From Desulfuromonadaceae bacterium (GTDB taxonomy: Bacteria > Desulfobacterota > Desulfuromonadia > Desulfuromonadales > UBA2294): a stretch of DNA of 9,616 bases. This document shows positions 1-7,493 of this stretch, in pieces (the stretch's first letter is position 1; each line of letters starts with the position of its first letter). The translations under genes were made by a program, and so were the position numbers. The stretch lies in contig JAGXHN010000040.1 of the NCBI GenBank assembly GCA_024636225.1, positions 1 to 9,616 of the forward strand. Reading direction: 5' to 3'. The notes below the pieces were generated by a model. It saw nothing but the letters and a program-made list of their open reading frames with translations. It did not search any database and was not told where the DNA came from.

Positions 1-1640
1 CGCAGGGCGTTACCGGTAACGGAAACAGTATCGAGCCCTTTTCTGGCGCGATCGCAAGAGAGTTTCATCGCTTCGACCGGAGTCATGATGCGGATATCAA
101 GATTGGTGGTGTCGTGGTCCTTGAGGTACGTTTCAACCTTTTTAATCATCTGGGCATCGTGGCCGCGGTTCGGATCGAGCCAAAAAACAGTCGGAGCACC
201 ACTCGCCTTGGCACGAGTCACCGCCAGCTTGACCCAGTCGCGAATCGGAGCATCTTTTGTCTGACAGGATCTGAAAACATCACCTGCTTCGACGCTCTGT
301 TCCAGCAGCGTTGCACCGGAGGCGTCAACGACCCGGATCTTGCCGTTCCCCTGCGCAAAGAAGGTTTTGTCGTGAGAGCCGTACTCTTCAGCTTTCTGGG
401 CCATCAGGCCGACGTTGGAGACGTGTCCCATGGTCGCCGGATTGAACTGACCATGTTTCTGGCAGTCTTCGATGATCGTTTGATAAATCGTTGCATAACA
501 ACGATCAGGGATCATGGCGATAGTGTCCTGCAGCTGATCCTGCAGATTCCACATCTGGCCGCCATCACGTACCACGACCGGCATTGATGCATCGATAATG
601 ACGTCGTTGGGGACGTGCAGATTGGTAATACCATTGCGGGAATCGACCATCGCCAGGGCCGGGCGGGTTTTATAAACGGCCATGATGTCGGCTTCAATTT
701 CGGTTTTTTTGGCTTCGGGCAACCGCTTGATCTTGGCGTAAACTTCACCCAGGCCGTTGCTGATATTAACCCCCAGCTCTTTGAAGGTCGCAGCGTGCTT
801 TTCAAAAACATCTTTGTAGTAGACGGTGACGCATTTGCCGAAGATATAGGGGTCGGATATCTTCATCATCGTCGCTTTGAGGTGCAGTGAGAGGAGCACA
901 TCGTCTTTTTTTGCTTCCTCAATCTGTTCGGCATAAAATTTTTGCAGTGCATTGATGTTAAGAGCGGAGGAGTCGATGACTTCGCCAGCCTGTACCGGCA
1001 TATCTTTTTTCAGCACGTTGACACTGCCATCACTTCCGACAAACTCGTAGTTGACCTTGGTTGCACTCTTGACGGTGGTAGAGGTCTCACTGCCATAAAA
1101 GTCGTTGTTGGTCATATGTGCGATGCGGGTTTTCGATCCGGCCGGCCAGGGCTTCATCATCCGATGCGGGTTGCTCTGGGCAAATTTTTTGACCGAAGCA
1201 GCTGCCCGGCGATCGGAGTTCCCTTCACGCAGAACCGGGTTGACGGCACTCCCCAGACATTTTGCGAACCGTGCCTGAAGTGCCTTCTCGGCGTCGTTTT
1301 TGGGCTCTTCAGGATAATCGGGGATTTTGAATCCCTTCTCCTGCAGCTCTTTAATGGCATCTTGCAACTGGGGGATGGAGGCACTCACATTCGGCAGTTT
1401 GATGATGTTGCACTCAGGATCCTGGGTCAGTTCACCGAGTTGAGTCAGGTAGTCAGGAATTTTTTGATCTTCGGTCAGATTGTCGGGAAAATTTGCGATA
1501 ATTCTCCCCGACAGGGAGATGTCTTTTATTTCGACATCCACACCGGAGCCCTTGAGGAATTTCTCTACGATTGGGAGAAGGGCGTAGGTAGCCAACGCGG
1601 GTGCTTCATCAATCTCCGACCAGATAATTTTCGATGCCAT
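1..1640 (-). CDS. icd: Monomeric NADP-dependent isocitrate dehydrogenase (C-terminus beyond the window)
   Basis: Oxidatively decarboxylates isocitrate to 2-oxoglutarate with NADP+ in the cytoplasmic TCA cycle. My own reverse-strand translation gives 546 uninterrupted residues (family length is about 740) beginning [16 protein letters not shown]. Active-site residues known from the Azotobacter vinelandii enzyme line up: Ser131, Asn134, Arg138 and Arg144 in the [15 protein letters not shown] stretch (132/135/139/145 there), Lys260 in KISDP (255 there), Asp350 in DASMP and Tyr420 in EEYGSHDK. The remaining metal-binding aspartates (548, 552) and the NADP-binding residues fall beyond the left edge. 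The ATG at 1640 has an AAGGAG ribosome site 7 bases upstream. The frame runs off the edge, so there is no sign of truncation within the window. The gene has its own promoter and a probable operator in the 241-base gap upstream. It is unrelated in fold arrangement to the more common homodimeric Icd of E. coli type. Confidence 0.96.
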   Translation of the reverse strand, partial: MASKIIWSEIDEAPALATYALLPIVEKFLKGSGVDVEIKDISLSGRIIANFPDNLTEDQKIPDYLTQLGELTQDPECNIIKLPNVSASIPQLQDAIKELQEKGFKIPDYPEEPKNDAEKALQARFAKCLGSAVNPVLREGNSDRRAAASVKKFAQSNPHRMMKPWPAGSKTRIAHMTNNDFYGSETSTTVKSATKVNYEFVGSDGSVNVLKKDMPVQAGEVIDSSALNINALQKFYAEQIEEAKKDDVLLSLHLKATMMKISDPYIFGKCVTVYYKDVFEKHAATFKELGVNISNGLGEVYAKIKRLPEAKKTEIEADIMAVYKTRPALAMVDSRNGITNLHVPNDVIIDASMPVVVRDGGQMWNLQDQLQDTIAMIPDRCYATIYQTIIEDCQKHGQFNPATMGHVSNVGLMAQKAEEYGSHDKTFFAQGNGKIRVVDASGATLLEQSVEAGDVFRSCQTKDAPIRDWVKLAVTRAKASGAPTVFWLDPNRGHDAQMIKKVETYLKDHDTTNLDIRIMTPVEAMKLSCDRARKGLDTVSVTGNAL

Positions 1641-1786
1641 GTTTTCTCTCCTTGGGGTTTTTGTATGTGTTACCAGAGGTAAAATGAAAGGTCACTTGAT
1701 ATTTGCCAGACAGACAAAACAAGCGCTTTAACTCGCATTAAAGATCCACAGGAACAGCTGCTCGTACCAGATTCTGTGACAAAATG

Positions 1787-1801
1787 TGTATACAGTATAC
1801 A
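1787..1801. promoter_or_regulatory. 15-bp inverted repeat, probable repressor operator of icd
   Basis: TGTATAC, one centre base, GTATACA: a perfect 7+1+7 inverted repeat. It covers most of the predicted -10 hexamer of the icd promoter and the likely start point, so a dimeric protein bound here would block RNA polymerase. The GT...AC half-site style resembles operators of GntR-family regulators, but I cannot name the regulator. I found no second copy of GTATAC in the window. Confidence 0.55.
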
Positions 1802-1821
1802 AAGAGACAGGGGGCTGTCAA
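1794..1821 (-). promoter_or_regulatory. Predicted sigma-70 promoter of icd
   Basis: On the minus strand there is a perfect -35 TTGACA (1821-1816), a 16-base spacer and a -10 TATACT (1799-1794), five of six matches. Transcription would start near 1787, giving a leader of roughly 145 bases before the icd ATG. I see no recognised riboswitch in that leader. The promoter lies after the LysM gene stop, so icd can be expressed independently of the aspS-lysM unit. Confidence 0.6.
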
Positions 1822-1881
1822 GTGAAAATCAAAACCGTGTTTCGAGTTTGGATTTTATTCTTTTCGCGCCGTCAGGTGGCG

Positions 1882-2574
1882 TCAGTTGGTCTTTGTTTTG
1901 GGTGTTGCAGGGGTGAAGATCGTCGACTCCCGTGCTGTATTTCTGGCTTGTTCCATCTCCAGATCAGAGACGTCACGTGGGATCGACAGGCGTTGGCCGG
2001 GGTAGATCTGTTGCGGGTCCTTGATCTGATCACGGTTCGCTTTATAGATGAGCGGCCAGAGGAGGGGGTCACCATAGACTCTTTTTCGACTTGCGATAAC
2101 AAACAGGTTCTCGCCATTTGTGACGGTATAACTGGTCGGTTTGGTTTCAGGTTGAGATTCTTCTTCTTTTGCGAAATCGATGACCGCCGCCTGGTCGGCA
2201 ATCGCAGCCCGCCAGGCTTTCAACAGAGCTTTTTTCTGGATTTCAAGTTGGTGAATCTGGTTTTCAGCCAGATTGAGTGAACGGATGTAGGCTGTCACTT
2301 CAGCCTGATGAGCCTGGGCAATTGCGGTATCCAATGTCGCTCGGGCCTCTTCGAGATCTCCCTTGTCAAGCAGGGTTTCACCCTTGTCGAGGGTTGATCG
2401 TGCTTCACGGTACTCTTCTACGGCCATTGTTGCGGCACCGGCCCGGTCGGCATCCTGAACCGCTTCACGAGCCAGGTCCCGCTCAAACATCTGCGGCGAC
2501 GAAGCGCAACCGGAGGTGGTGAAGAAAAGGGTCAGGAGTAACAGTGCTGGACCGTTGCGAAAAAAAATCGACAT
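1882..2574 (-). CDS. DUF4398-LysM domain lipoprotein
   Basis: A 230-residue predicted cell-envelope lipoprotein of unknown exact role. The N-terminus has a short charged region (Arg6), a hydrophobic core (residues 9-18) and the lipobox TSGC with the acylated Cys at 23. Ala at +2 favours outer-membrane sorting by the Lol rule. Residues about 34-95 are helical with repeated small and acidic residues (AREAVQDADRAGA, GDLEEARATLDTAI) and fit the DUF4398 family, which resembles TPR-like repeats. A further helical stretch to about 140 leads to a LysM domain at about 148-199 (YTVTNGENLFVIASRKRVYGD ending in YPGQRLSIP), which probably binds peptidoglycan glycan strands. Its ATG lies 2 bases after the aspS stop with only a weak purine stretch upstream, so it is probably co-transcribed and translationally coupled to aspS. 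The role is inferred from domains: anchoring or organising the envelope. No terminator is evident after the stop. Confidence 0.85.
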   Translation of the reverse strand: MSIFFRNGPALLLLTLFFTTSGCASSPQMFERDLAREAVQDADRAGAATMAVEEYREARSTLDKGETLLDKGDLEEARATLDTAIAQAHQAEVTAYIRSLNLAENQIHQLEIQKKALLKAWRAAIADQAAVIDFAKEEESQPETKPTSYTVTNGENLFVIASRKRVYGDPLLWPLIYKANRDQIKDPQQIYPGQRLSIPRDVSDLEMEQARNTARESTIFTPATPKTKTN

Positions 2575-2576
2575 GA

Positions 2577-4376
2577 TCAGTTTTTGTCCCCGGTTGTTTT
2601 ACGAATGCGGATGGAGAGTTCGGCCAGCTGTTTGTCATCGACAACTCCAGGAGCTTCAGACATCATGCAGGCGGCTTTCTGGGTTTTCGGAAAAGCGATA
2701 ACGTCGCGGATCGATTCGGATCCGGTCAGGATCATCATGATGCGATCGAGACCGAAGGCGATACCGCCATGCGGTGGTGCACCGAATTCGAGTGCATCGA
2801 GCAGAAAACCGAATTTCTGACGGGCCTCTTCTTCTTCAATACCCAGGAGAGCGAACATGCGGGATTGAACCGACTGGTCGTGGATACGAATTGAACCCCC
2901 GCCGATTTCCGAACCGTTTAGAACCAGATCGTAGGCTTTGGCGCGGACTTTGCCCGGATCGGCGTCGAGCAGTGCAATATCTTCATCAAGCGGGGCGGTA
3001 AACGGGTGATGGACGGCAACGTGACGTTTCGCCTCGCCATCCCATTCGAGCAGAGGAAACTCTGTGACCCAGACAAATTTGTAAAGATTCGGATCGGTCA
3101 GACCGAGTTTCTGGGCAATATGTCCTCGCAGACGACCGAGGGCCTCATTGGTTATTTTTGCCGTATCGGCGACGAACAGAACAAGATCGCCAGGGGCGGC
3201 ATCGACTTTCTTGCTGATGGCTGCCAACTCGGGTTCGGTAAAAAACTTGGCAATCGGCGATTGCCAGCTGCTGTCATCCTGAATTTTAACCCAGGCAAGC
3301 CCCTTGGCACCGTAAATGGCGGCAAAGGTGGCCAGATCATCAAGCTCCTTGCGGGAGAACCCCGATCCCCCCTTAACGTTCAACGCCTTGACGAGCCCCC
3401 CTTTTTCAGCCGCATCAGCAAAGACTTTGAAGCCGCACCCCTTGACTAAATCAGTGATGTTGCTCAACTCCAGTTCAAAGCGCAGGTCCGGGTTGTCGAC
3501 GCCATAGCGATCGAGGACTTCATCGTAACTCATGCGTGGCATCGGGAGCGTCAGTTCGATCCCAAGCGCTTCCTTGAAAATCTTCGCAATCAGTCCTTCC
3601 ATGATCGTCATGATATCTTCGCGATCGACGAAGGAGAGTTCGCAGTCGATCTGGGTGAATTCCGGTTGCCGGTCGGCGCGCAGATCTTCATCACGGAAGC
3701 ATTTGACAATCTGGAAGTAACGATCGAACCCGGAGACCATCAGCAGCTGTTTGAACAGCTGCGGTGATTGCGGCAGAGCGAAAAAGTTGCCGGGGTGCAC
3801 CCGGCTCGGAACCAGGTAGTCGCGAGCCCCTTCCGGGGTACTTTTCGTCAATACCGGTGTTTCGATCTCCAGGAAGTTGTTGGCGGAAAGGTAGCCACGA
3901 ACGGTTTGTGCAACTTTGTGCCGCATGATCAGGTTGCGCTGGATCGATTCGCGCCGCAGATCGAGGTAGCGGTATTTCAGACGGACATTTTCTGCGACAT
4001 CGGTGAAGTCGTTGAGCATGAATGGTGGTGTTTTGGCTTCGTTGAGGATGCGAAGTTCACTGATTTCTATCTCGACTTCTCCAGTCAACATTTTTGTATT
4101 GATCGTCCCTTCCGGTCGGCGTGAAACTTTGCCGAGGACCGCAATAACGAATTCGTTGCGCACCGCTTCGGCTTTGGTGTGCGCTTGCAGATCTCGATCC
4201 GGGTCGAGTGCCAACTGGGCGATGCCAGTACGGTCGCGCAGATCGATGAAGATGAGTCCGCCGTGATCGCGGCGACGGTGGGCCCAACCCATCAGACAGA
4301 CTTCCTGCCCGATATGTTCGCTGCGCAGTTCTCCACAGTAGTGTGTCCGTTTCCAGTTGCCGAGCATGTCGTTCAC
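2577..4376 (-). CDS. aspS: Aspartyl-tRNA synthetase, probably non-discriminating (Asp/Asn)
   Basis: Charges tRNA-Asp with aspartate in the cytoplasm. The 599-residue length is normal for the bacterial type. Order of domains: OB-fold anticodon-binding domain (about 1-115, [16 protein letters not shown]), class II catalytic core with motif 2 [16 protein letters not shown] (about 227-242), the bacterial GAD insertion (roughly 290-430), [14 protein letters not shown], and motif 3 GIAFGLDR (to Arg545). His38 in RRRDHG and Gly90 in RPEGTIN match the pair found in non-discriminating enzymes (His31/Gly82 in Pseudomonas aeruginosa, from memory), where discriminating ones such as E. coli have Leu and Lys. 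It may therefore also charge tRNA-Asn with Asp for amidation by GatCAB. The GTG start is chosen because GGAGG lies 7 bases upstream; the in-frame ATG three codons later is too far from that site. A promoter lies in the gap after hisS, and the lipoprotein gene follows at 2 bases. Confidence 0.98.
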   Translation of the reverse strand: MNDMLGNWKRTHYCGELRSEHIGQEVCLMGWAHRRRDHGGLIFIDLRDRTGIAQLALDPDRDLQAHTKAEAVRNEFVIAVLGKVSRRPEGTINTKMLTGEVEIEISELRILNEAKTPPFMLNDFTDVAENVRLKYRYLDLRRESIQRNLIMRHKVAQTVRGYLSANNFLEIETPVLTKSTPEGARDYLVPSRVHPGNFFALPQSPQLFKQLLMVSGFDRYFQIVKCFRDEDLRADRQPEFTQIDCELSFVDREDIMTIMEGLIAKIFKEALGIELTLPMPRMSYDEVLDRYGVDNPDLRFELELSNITDLVKGCGFKVFADAAEKGGLVKALNVKGGSGFSRKELDDLATFAAIYGAKGLAWVKIQDDSSWQSPIAKFFTEPELAAISKKVDAAPGDLVLFVADTAKITNEALGRLRGHIAQKLGLTDPNLYKFVWVTEFPLLEWDGEAKRHVAVHHPFTAPLDEDIALLDADPGKVRAKAYDLVLNGSEIGGGSIRIHDQSVQSRMFALLGIEEEEARQKFGFLLDALEFGAPPHGGIAFGLDRIMMILTGSESIRDVIAFPKTQKAACMMSEAPGVVDDKQLAELSIRIRKTTGDKN

Positions 4377-4439
4377 AGTGTTTCCTCCGGTATGTTCAAG
4401 TCCGTATATTTAAGTTCAGGGTCGTTACGCTAGCCGTTC

Positions 4440-4467
4440 AGTATAGTCGTCCTGCTGTTGGCGTCAA
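4440..4467 (-). promoter_or_regulatory. Predicted sigma-70 promoter of aspS
   Basis: In the 99-base hisS-aspS gap the minus strand shows TTGACG (4467-4462, five of six), a 16-base spacer and TATACT (4445-4440, five of six). The predicted start is near 4433, giving a leader of about 57 bases with GGAGG at 4388-4384. The -10 and spacer are the same as in the icd promoter, but the inverted-repeat operator is absent. It would drive aspS and the LysM lipoprotein gene. Confidence 0.55.
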
Positions 4468-4475
4468 GCAGTAAT

Positions 4476-5741
4476 TCAGAGCGTTTCCGCCAGTGCGACG
4501 GATGAAAGAACGCCTTCAAAATTGTCAATATCGACGTCGATCTGTTCACCACCGGACATATTGCGCAGCGGGGCAGATCTCTTTGTCAATTCATCCTCGC
4601 CTATAATCAGAGAGTAACGGGCCCCGAGTTTGTCGGCCCGGCGCATCTGTGATTTCAGACTTTTGTCGGTATAATCCATCTCGGCGCGTACCCCGCTGCG
4701 CTGCAGAAAGGACAACAGTTTAAAGCCGTGTTGTTGCGCTTCTGTACCGAGGGCCGCGATAAAAAGGTCGGTTTGGGCATTGGTCAGTTTAAGTTCCGAT
4801 AAGAGCAGAACCAGACGTTCAACCCCCATAGCAAAGCCGATCCCGGGGAGATCGGGTCCACCGAGCTTCTGAATCAGACCATCATACCGACCACCGGCGG
4901 CGACCGCATTTTGTGAGCCGAGACTGTTCGTAATCATCTCAAAGGTCGTCTTGGTGTAATAATCCAATCCTCTGACCATGCGCGGATTGATGCTGAAAGA
5001 GACTTCAAGGTTCTGAAGATGCGCGCGAACCTCGGAGAAATGGTCGTCACAACCGGCACAGAGGTGATCGAGTACGATCGGGGCTCCTTCGGTCGCTTCT
5101 TTACAACCGGGGACCTTGCAATCGAGTGCGCGCAGCGGATTCTGCCGAAAGCGGCGCTGACAGTCGCTGCACAGAGACGCAAGGCGCAGGTCGAGAAAAG
5201 CGATCAAGGCGTCGCGATAGCCGGGGCGACATTCCGGACAACCGAGGGAGTTGATCTGCAGGGTAACATCGGTGATACCGACCTGCTTAAAAAAATGGTC
5301 GAGCATGACCAGAATCTGGGCATCGATCAGGGGAGAGTCAATTCCGACGACTTCGGCGCCGATCTGGTGGAACTGGCGATAGCGCCCTTTTTGCGGACGT
5401 TCATAACGAAACATCGGCCCTGAGTAGTAGAGCTTCTGAACCGGATTCTGATTGATGAGTTTGTGCTGGATCAATGAACGCATCACCGGTGCAGTCCCCT
5501 CTGGACGCAAGGTTAAAGAGTTGTCGCTACGGTCGGTAAAGGTGTACATCTCTTTTTCGACAATATCGGTGGTTTCACCGATCGATCGGCAGAACAGTTC
5601 GGTCTTTTCGACAACCGGCACCCGGATTTCATTGAAGCCGAAAGCGCCAAAAACAGAACGGGCCGTTGTTTCGACAAACTGCCAGGTTGCGACATCCTCT
5701 GGCAAGATATCGTTCATCCCTTTGATTCCTGCAATGCTCAC
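4476..5741 (-). CDS. hisS: Histidyl-tRNA synthetase
   Basis: Charges tRNA-His with histidine; class II synthetase, 421 residues, the usual bacterial length. Visible motifs: RGMND-like start region KGMNDILPEDV (7-17), TLRPEGTAPVMRS (77-89), motif 2 FRYERPQKGRYRQFHQ (111-126), the histidine-specific GLDYYTKTTFE (258-268), and GGRYDGL with GIGFAMGVERL (motif 3, 300-310). The C-terminal anticodon-binding domain runs from about 325 to the end. The insertion domain carries eight cysteines in pairs: Cys168/171, 191/194, 208/213 and 228/231, which suggests one or two metal sites; E. coli HisRS lacks these. The start is GTG at 5741: it places the conserved MND at residue 9, as in other HisRS, but its ribosome site is weak (GGAT). 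No convincing promoter was found just upstream. aspS follows after 97 bases. Confidence 0.98.
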   Translation of the reverse strand: MSIAGIKGMNDILPEDVATWQFVETTARSVFGAFGFNEIRVPVVEKTELFCRSIGETTDIVEKEMYTFTDRSDNSLTLRPEGTAPVMRSLIQHKLINQNPVQKLYYSGPMFRYERPQKGRYRQFHQIGAEVVGIDSPLIDAQILVMLDHFFKQVGITDVTLQINSLGCPECRPGYRDALIAFLDLRLASLCSDCQRRFRQNPLRALDCKVPGCKEATEGAPIVLDHLCAGCDDHFSEVRAHLQNLEVSFSINPRMVRGLDYYTKTTFEMITNSLGSQNAVAAGGRYDGLIQKLGGPDLPGIGFAMGVERLVLLLSELKLTNAQTDLFIAALGTEAQQHGFKLLSFLQRSGVRAEMDYTDKSLKSQMRRADKLGARYSLIIGEDELTKRSAPLRNMSGGEQIDVDIDNFEGVLSSVALAETL

Positions 5742-5765
5742 GATATATCCATTCTGTTCTTTACG

Positions 5766-5803
5766 AAAAAGTTAAAAGATCACTGCGACGATTCAAATGT
5801 CGC
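5766..5803 (-). terminator. Possible weak intrinsic terminator between the GGDEF gene and hisS
   Basis: Read on the minus strand, GCGAC (5803-5799) and GTCGC (5789-5785) form a 5-bp GC-rich stem with a 9-base loop. Four bases after it comes ATCTTTTAACTTTTTC, a U-rich tract that is interrupted and slightly distant. The stem is short, so intrinsic termination would be weak. It sits about 260 bases after the GGDEF gene stop and about 45 bases before the hisS GTG. Confidence 0.35.
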
Positions 5804-5804
5804 G

Positions 5805-5888
5805 GCGCAGAAGCTTGTCAGATTTTATGTTGAGTGTCAATGAGGTAGAGGCCGATCGGGAGGACGCCTCTTTAATAAGCTTCTGCGC
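5805..5888. repeat. 12-bp perfect inverted repeat with 60-base loop
   Basis: GCGCAGAAGCTT (5805-5816) is repeated inverted as AAGCTTCTGCGC (5877-5888). The loop contains a smaller hairpin, AGAGGC (5847-5852) with GCCTCT (5866-5871). As RNA on the minus strand this could fold into a long stem directly ahead of the weak terminator hairpin. It could be a 3' end structure of the GGDEF mRNA or part of a small RNA. The function is unknown. Confidence 0.5.
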
Positions 5889-5970
5889 GCAGCGATTGAA
5901 TATGCCCATAGTGATAGAATCTCCTATCTCTTTTGGATCGATTAGAACGTAGTTGGTGGCGTTGGTCTGT

Positions 5971-6038
5971 AAAATGGAGGTGAAGATGAAAGTAATAAAT
6001 AGAAGGTGGAGCAAAAGGGTGAAGGGGGCTGAAAGATG
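5971..6038 (-). promoter_or_regulatory. C-rich, G-poor tract: candidate Rho utilisation (rut) site
   Basis: By my count the transcript of these 68 bases contains 26 C but only 2 G, an unstructured pyrimidine-rich stretch beginning about 22 bases after the GGDEF gene stop. Such a C-over-G bubble in untranslated RNA is the known signature of Rho loading. It is followed by two potential hairpins before hisS. This suggests that most transcription of the GGDEF gene ends in this gap. The remainder of the 319-base gap (about 5889-5970) shows no feature I can support, and no convincing gene. Confidence 0.4.
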
Positions 6039-6060
6039 CAGGTTTTGAACTGTAGCAGCA

Positions 6061-7431
6061 TCAGACGATTTTTTCTCCAGCGCTCCGGCTGGTATTGCGA
6101 TTCTTTTTGCCATGAAACATCGCCTGGTCGGCCATATCAATCAGGGTGAATTTGTTGTCAGCGTGGTCCGGATAGGTGGCAAAACCGATGGTCGTTGTGA
6201 CTCTGGAGTTAATCCCTTCTTCTTTGAGGAAGACCGCATTTTCAATGGCAGATCGCATTCGTTCGGCGACAATTTTGGCGCCCTGTTCGTCGGTCTCGAT
6301 TAAAAGGGCTGTGAATTCGTCTCCACCATAGCGGAACAGGGAGTCGACTTCCCGAACCGTACTGAGCAGGATGGTGGCAACTTCAGAGAGCGCCTTGCTT
6401 CCGGCCAGGTGCCCATAGGTGTCATTAATATCTTTGAAGTGATCAAGATCAAGAAAGATCACTGAAAATTTAAGGCCGTACCGGAGCGAACGACTGATCT
6501 CTTTTTCGATGGCCAGATGCAGATAACGGTGATTAAACAATCCACTTAAATCGTCCGTATATATCAGCTCTCTGGCTCCTGTGAAACGGAAAGCATTTTC
6601 GAATCCGAGATTGATCTGCTCCGTCAGAAAAGAGAGGTGCTCACTGTACGGATTTTCCGGAAATGAACCATCGATCGGGTTGAATAGAATTATTCCCCCC
6701 TGAACTGTCCCTTCACAACGCAGGGGGGCAAAACCGACGGTTTCGACTCTGTTCGGCCAGTTTGCACCGGAGGACCAGATTGAGCTGTCGAGAAAATGAA
6801 AACCGGACTCTTCAACATTCAGGCTGCAGATGTCCCGGGCAATCGCTTCGGCACAATCATCTTCGACACCGAAAACAGCATTAGGGATTGGACGACCTTT
6901 TTTGTCAAAAGTAAAAGCGACCCCGCGCCCCTCGCCAAACAGTTGCAAAAATGCGTTGATAGCCTGCGGCATGAGTCGTTCCAGGTCGATCAGGGAAGAG
7001 AGGATCTGGCCTCGTTGAAAAAGCTGAATCTGGGTTTTAAGAAGGTAATTTTCGTTAAGCAGACGGCGTTGCTCGACACAGGTGCGCAACAGGTGCAGGA
7101 GTTCATCCGGGTTAAACGGTTTGATCAGGTAGTCGCGCGCGCCATTTTTCAGCGCCTTGATTGCGCTTTCAGTCGAGGCGTGACCGGTGATCAGAATAAC
7201 ATCCGGAGGATTATTTTGTGCCTGAGCAACACGCAACACTTCAAGACCATCGGCACCCGGCATAATCATGTCGGTCAGGACGATATCGATTCCCCCCTGC
7301 TGAATCCGTTTGATCGCTTCGATGCCGGAGGTGCAGGTCTCAACAGCAAAATGACTCTCTTTGAGCATGTCAGAGTAGAGGCAAAGAAAAAATTGTTCAT
7401 CGTCAACGACTAGAATTGTCGTTTTTGCCAT
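6061..7431 (-). CDS. gacA: Response regulator with GGDEF domain, Hypr type (GacA-like 3',3'-cGAMP synthase)
   Basis: A 456-residue cytoplasmic cyclic-dinucleotide synthase. Receiver domain (1-118): acidic pair Asp10/Asp11, phosphoacceptor Asp54 in LTDMIMPG, Thr82 and Lys104, all intact, so activity should depend on a histidine kinase not present here. Residues about 145-285 look like a GAF-type domain, ending in the typical linker ARELIYTDDLSGLFN. GGDEF domain (about 290-456): metal Asp328 in FLDLDHFKD, Asn336, YGGDEF at 368-373, and the product-inhibition motif R360-EV-D363. The position that is Asp344 in PleD and recognises the guanine base is Ser345 (GHLAGSKAL, codon AGC at 6399-6397). This Asp-to-Ser change defines the Hypr enzymes such as Geobacter sulfurreducens GacA (GSU1658), which make 3',3'-cGAMP. 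The order receiver-GAF-GGDEF and the length also fit. The ATG at 7431 has AGGGGG 5 bases upstream; an in-frame TTG at 7485 lacks one. The name gacA means GMP-AMP cyclase, not the Pseudomonas regulator. The product is inferred from this residue, not proven. Confidence 0.85.
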   Translation of the reverse strand: MAKTTILVVDDEQFFLCLYSDMLKESHFAVETCTSGIEAIKRIQQGGIDIVLTDMIMPGADGLEVLRVAQAQNNPPDVILITGHASTESAIKALKNGARDYLIKPFNPDELLHLLRTCVEQRRLLNENYLLKTQIQLFQRGQILSSLIDLERLMPQAINAFLQLFGEGRGVAFTFDKKGRPIPNAVFGVEDDCAEAIARDICSLNVEESGFHFLDSSIWSSGANWPNRVETVGFAPLRCEGTVQGGIILFNPIDGSFPENPYSEHLSFLTEQINLGFENAFRFTGARELIYTDDLSGLFNHRYLHLAIEKEISRSLRYGLKFSVIFLDLDHFKDINDTYGHLAGSKALSEVATILLSTVREVDSLFRYGGDEFTALLIETDEQGAKIVAERMRSAIENAVFLKEEGINSRVTTTIGFATYPDHADNKFTLIDMADQAMFHGKKNRNTSRSAGEKIV

Positions 7432-7465
7432 TGGTGCCCCCTTTGAAACCTTAGTAACAAACAGA

Positions 7466-7493
7466 AATACTTTATCTAAATTCAATACTTTAT
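7466..7493. repeat. Two 10-bp direct repeats in the promoter of the GGDEF gene
   Basis: On the minus strand ATAAAGTATT occurs at 7493-7484 and again at 7475-7466, an 18-base period separated by 8 bases. The first copy lies just inside the -35 hexamer and the second overlaps the likely -10. Two same-face-like tandem sites in a promoter suggest binding by a regulator, but AT-rich sequence makes chance a real alternative. Confidence 0.4.

Noticed and set aside
942..1682. 246-residue open frame on the plus strand
   Set aside because: It is antisense to icd, whose minus-strand frame carries clear active-site motifs; the plus-strand translation has no recognisable domain.
1751..1764. GAGCAGCTGTTC near-palindrome in the icd leader as a LexA-type box
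   Set aside because: It matches no LexA consensus well and lies downstream of the predicted start; too weak to call.
1867..1881. CGCC/GGCG hairpin just after the LysM gene stop
   Set aside because: Only a 4-bp stem, and on the minus strand it is followed by purines, not a U tract, so it is not a convincing terminator.
4831..4838. GCAAAGCC, a core string of GEMM riboswitches, looked for because of the cGAMP synthase
   Set aside because: It lies inside hisS on the opposite strand, with none of the other conserved GEMM elements; chance match. No GEMM riboswitch was found in the window.
5974..6048. Short plus-strand frame (starts 5974 or 5986) with a good GGAGG-like ribosome site, 20-24 residues
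   Set aside because: The Shine-Dalgarno-like purines are part of the purine-rich strand of the C-rich tract; no promoter or recognisable peptide, so chance is likely.
7432..7485. TTG start at 7485 giving an 18-residue longer GGDEF protein
   Set aside because: It lies inside the predicted promoter and has no ribosome site, whereas the ATG at 7431 has AGGGGG 5 bases upstream and begins right at the receiver domain.
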